The position numbers and the translations under genes were made by a program. A stretch of 64,000 nt of DNA from Nematostella vectensis (Eukaryota > Cnidaria > Anthozoa > Actiniaria > Edwardsiidae). Every line of letters starts with the position of its first letter. The stretch's first letter is position 1. This document shows positions 62,962 through 64,000 of this stretch, piece by piece. The stretch is from NCBI RefSeq assembly GCF_932526225.1, contig NC_064047.1:3347501-3411500 (forward strand), written 5' to 3'. The notes under the pieces were generated by a model. That model saw only the letters and a list, made by a program, of their open reading frames with translations, did not search any database and was not told the DNA's origin.

Positions 62962-64000
62962 GATCCATCTCCCCTGCCGTGATCAAATACCCTCGTTAAG
63001 TCCACCGCATTGACATATTTCAAACTAAGCATCAACCCTGCCGTGATCAAATACCCTCGTTAAGTCCACCGCATTGACATATTTCAAATGATCCATCTCC
63101 CCTACTTCGATCAATTACCCTCGTTAGTCGAACGCGTTGACACATATTATAAGAGCGTTCACGTTGACCTGTGCAACGCTCCTAATCAAAATTGAAATTA
63201 AATTAATTATGCTTTCCTATTTTTTAGGACACGATTGGGTTCAACCTAGCCGGTCTGGAGTTCATGAGACAGGAAATGGAAGCGGGGAAAGTGTCCTTCT
63301 TCACGGGCGCTGAGGATAAGCTCAGAAATATACGCAAGGAGCAAAAGACAGTACGACACGTATTCACTTGACCTCTGAAGACGGGCAGTATAAACGCATC
63401 AAGCTTACCCGGATATGCACGAACCTGAATATCTTGACCATACAAACAGTGGTCGTTCGACACCAGCAGTACGAGGCTGCGACATGTATTCAGTTAACCT
63501 GGATATAAAGGGCAGTATGAACATGCTTAGGTCACCTGGATTTCGCAAGAACCTGAATATCTTGACCACAAACAGTGTGTACCCGACCGTGTAAAGCCTA
63601 AATATTTCGACTTGTATTCAGTTGACCTGTATATATCGTCAGTGTTTGCTTCCTTAGGTCACCTGAAACACGCAAAGACCTGAATATCCTGACCACAACC
63701 ACTGTAAGACTATATGCCACAATCTACAAAATACAATGATTTCGCCTTGAAGACAAATCAAAGCTAGCATGAATTGATAGAACATGCCGCTTAGAAAAAC
63801 TCTTGAGATCAATCGACTTTATTTCATCTTCATAAATGTACAGATGGGCGTAAATAAAGATGAGAAGCCTACTAAAAGATGGATAATTCAGAGTATAGGT
63901 CCCTTGTGAGGCACACATATTGGCTTTGTTTACTAAGCCAAACGAGACGAAAGACTAGAAAGCCGGTCCCACTTCTGCAAACGTTAGTAGTAATAAAGTA
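62962..64000 (+). repeat. Segmental duplication of the WDR3 last exon and 3' region
   Basis: Matches about 59648-60686 at an offset of 3314 bp, including part of the 64-bp minisatellite, the acceptor, the exon and the 3' UTR. Only scattered single-base changes separate the copies. It reaches the window edge. Confidence 0.93.
63228..63371 (+). CDS. WDR3 alternative terminal exon (duplicate of exon 35)
   Basis: Keeps the TTTTTTAG acceptor, phase 0, all 47 codons and the stop. Residue changes against exon 35 are few: DTIG for DMIG, EAGKV for EARRV, RKEQ for RKKQ. It could be spliced from exon 34 in place of exon 35, giving a slightly different C-terminus, or may be an unused duplicate. Confidence 0.7.
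   Translation, partial: DTIGFNLAGLEFMRQEMEAGKVSFFTGAEDKLRNIRKEQKTVRHVFT

Overview
The window looks like nuclear DNA of a non-vertebrate animal, most likely an anthozoan cnidarian such as a sea anemone or coral. This is an inference from the intron-rich, vertebrate-like gene structures, the very large tRNA gene content and the mix of piggyBac, long-inverted-repeat and tRNA-SINE elements. No sequence seen here fixes the species.

Layout. Positions 1-19035 are an almost pure tandem array of 120 tRNA-Ser-type loci on the + strand (119 complete in length, one cut by the window edge). They lie about every 150-180 bp and are arranged in higher-order repeats of about 3338 and 2880 bp. By anticodon 64 read AGA and 45 TGA; the rest carry non-serine or unusual anticodons (AAA, CAA, CCA, ACA, GGA) and are mostly decayed. 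Positions 19392-24171 hold, on the - strand, seven exons of an MCMDC2-like gene (MCM-domain protein of meiosis), from its start codon through its zinc-binding N-terminal half. Its remaining exons must lie beyond the tRNA array, or have been lost. About 420 bp separates its start from the start of WDR3 on the + strand, so the two genes look divergently transcribed.

Positions 24595-60057 are one 35-exon WDR3 gene (Utp12/Dip2, small-subunit processome). All exon phases agree and the spliced length is 928 residues. Its introns carry GGT/GAT-rich repeats (29.4-33.1 kb), a tRNA-derived SINE (37.08 kb), several minisatellites and a 1.05-kb inverted-repeat transposon (41.3-42.3 kb). Intron 24 is 10.2 kb long. 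It holds an intact antisense single-exon gene for a membrane-anchored SGNH/PC-esterase-like enzyme, a piggyBac element whose 5' part contains an 807-bp Mutator-like element with 9-bp target duplications, and a 2.5-kb element with long inverted arms.

After WDR3 comes a 42-bp minisatellite (60.76-61.91 kb), then a roughly 1-kb duplication of the WDR3 terminal exon and 3' end running to the window edge.

A recurring pattern is that exon ends with their 5' splice sites have been copied in tandem into the following intron: the MCMDC2 zinc exon and WDR3 exons 27 and 32. The WDR3 last exon is duplicated whole.
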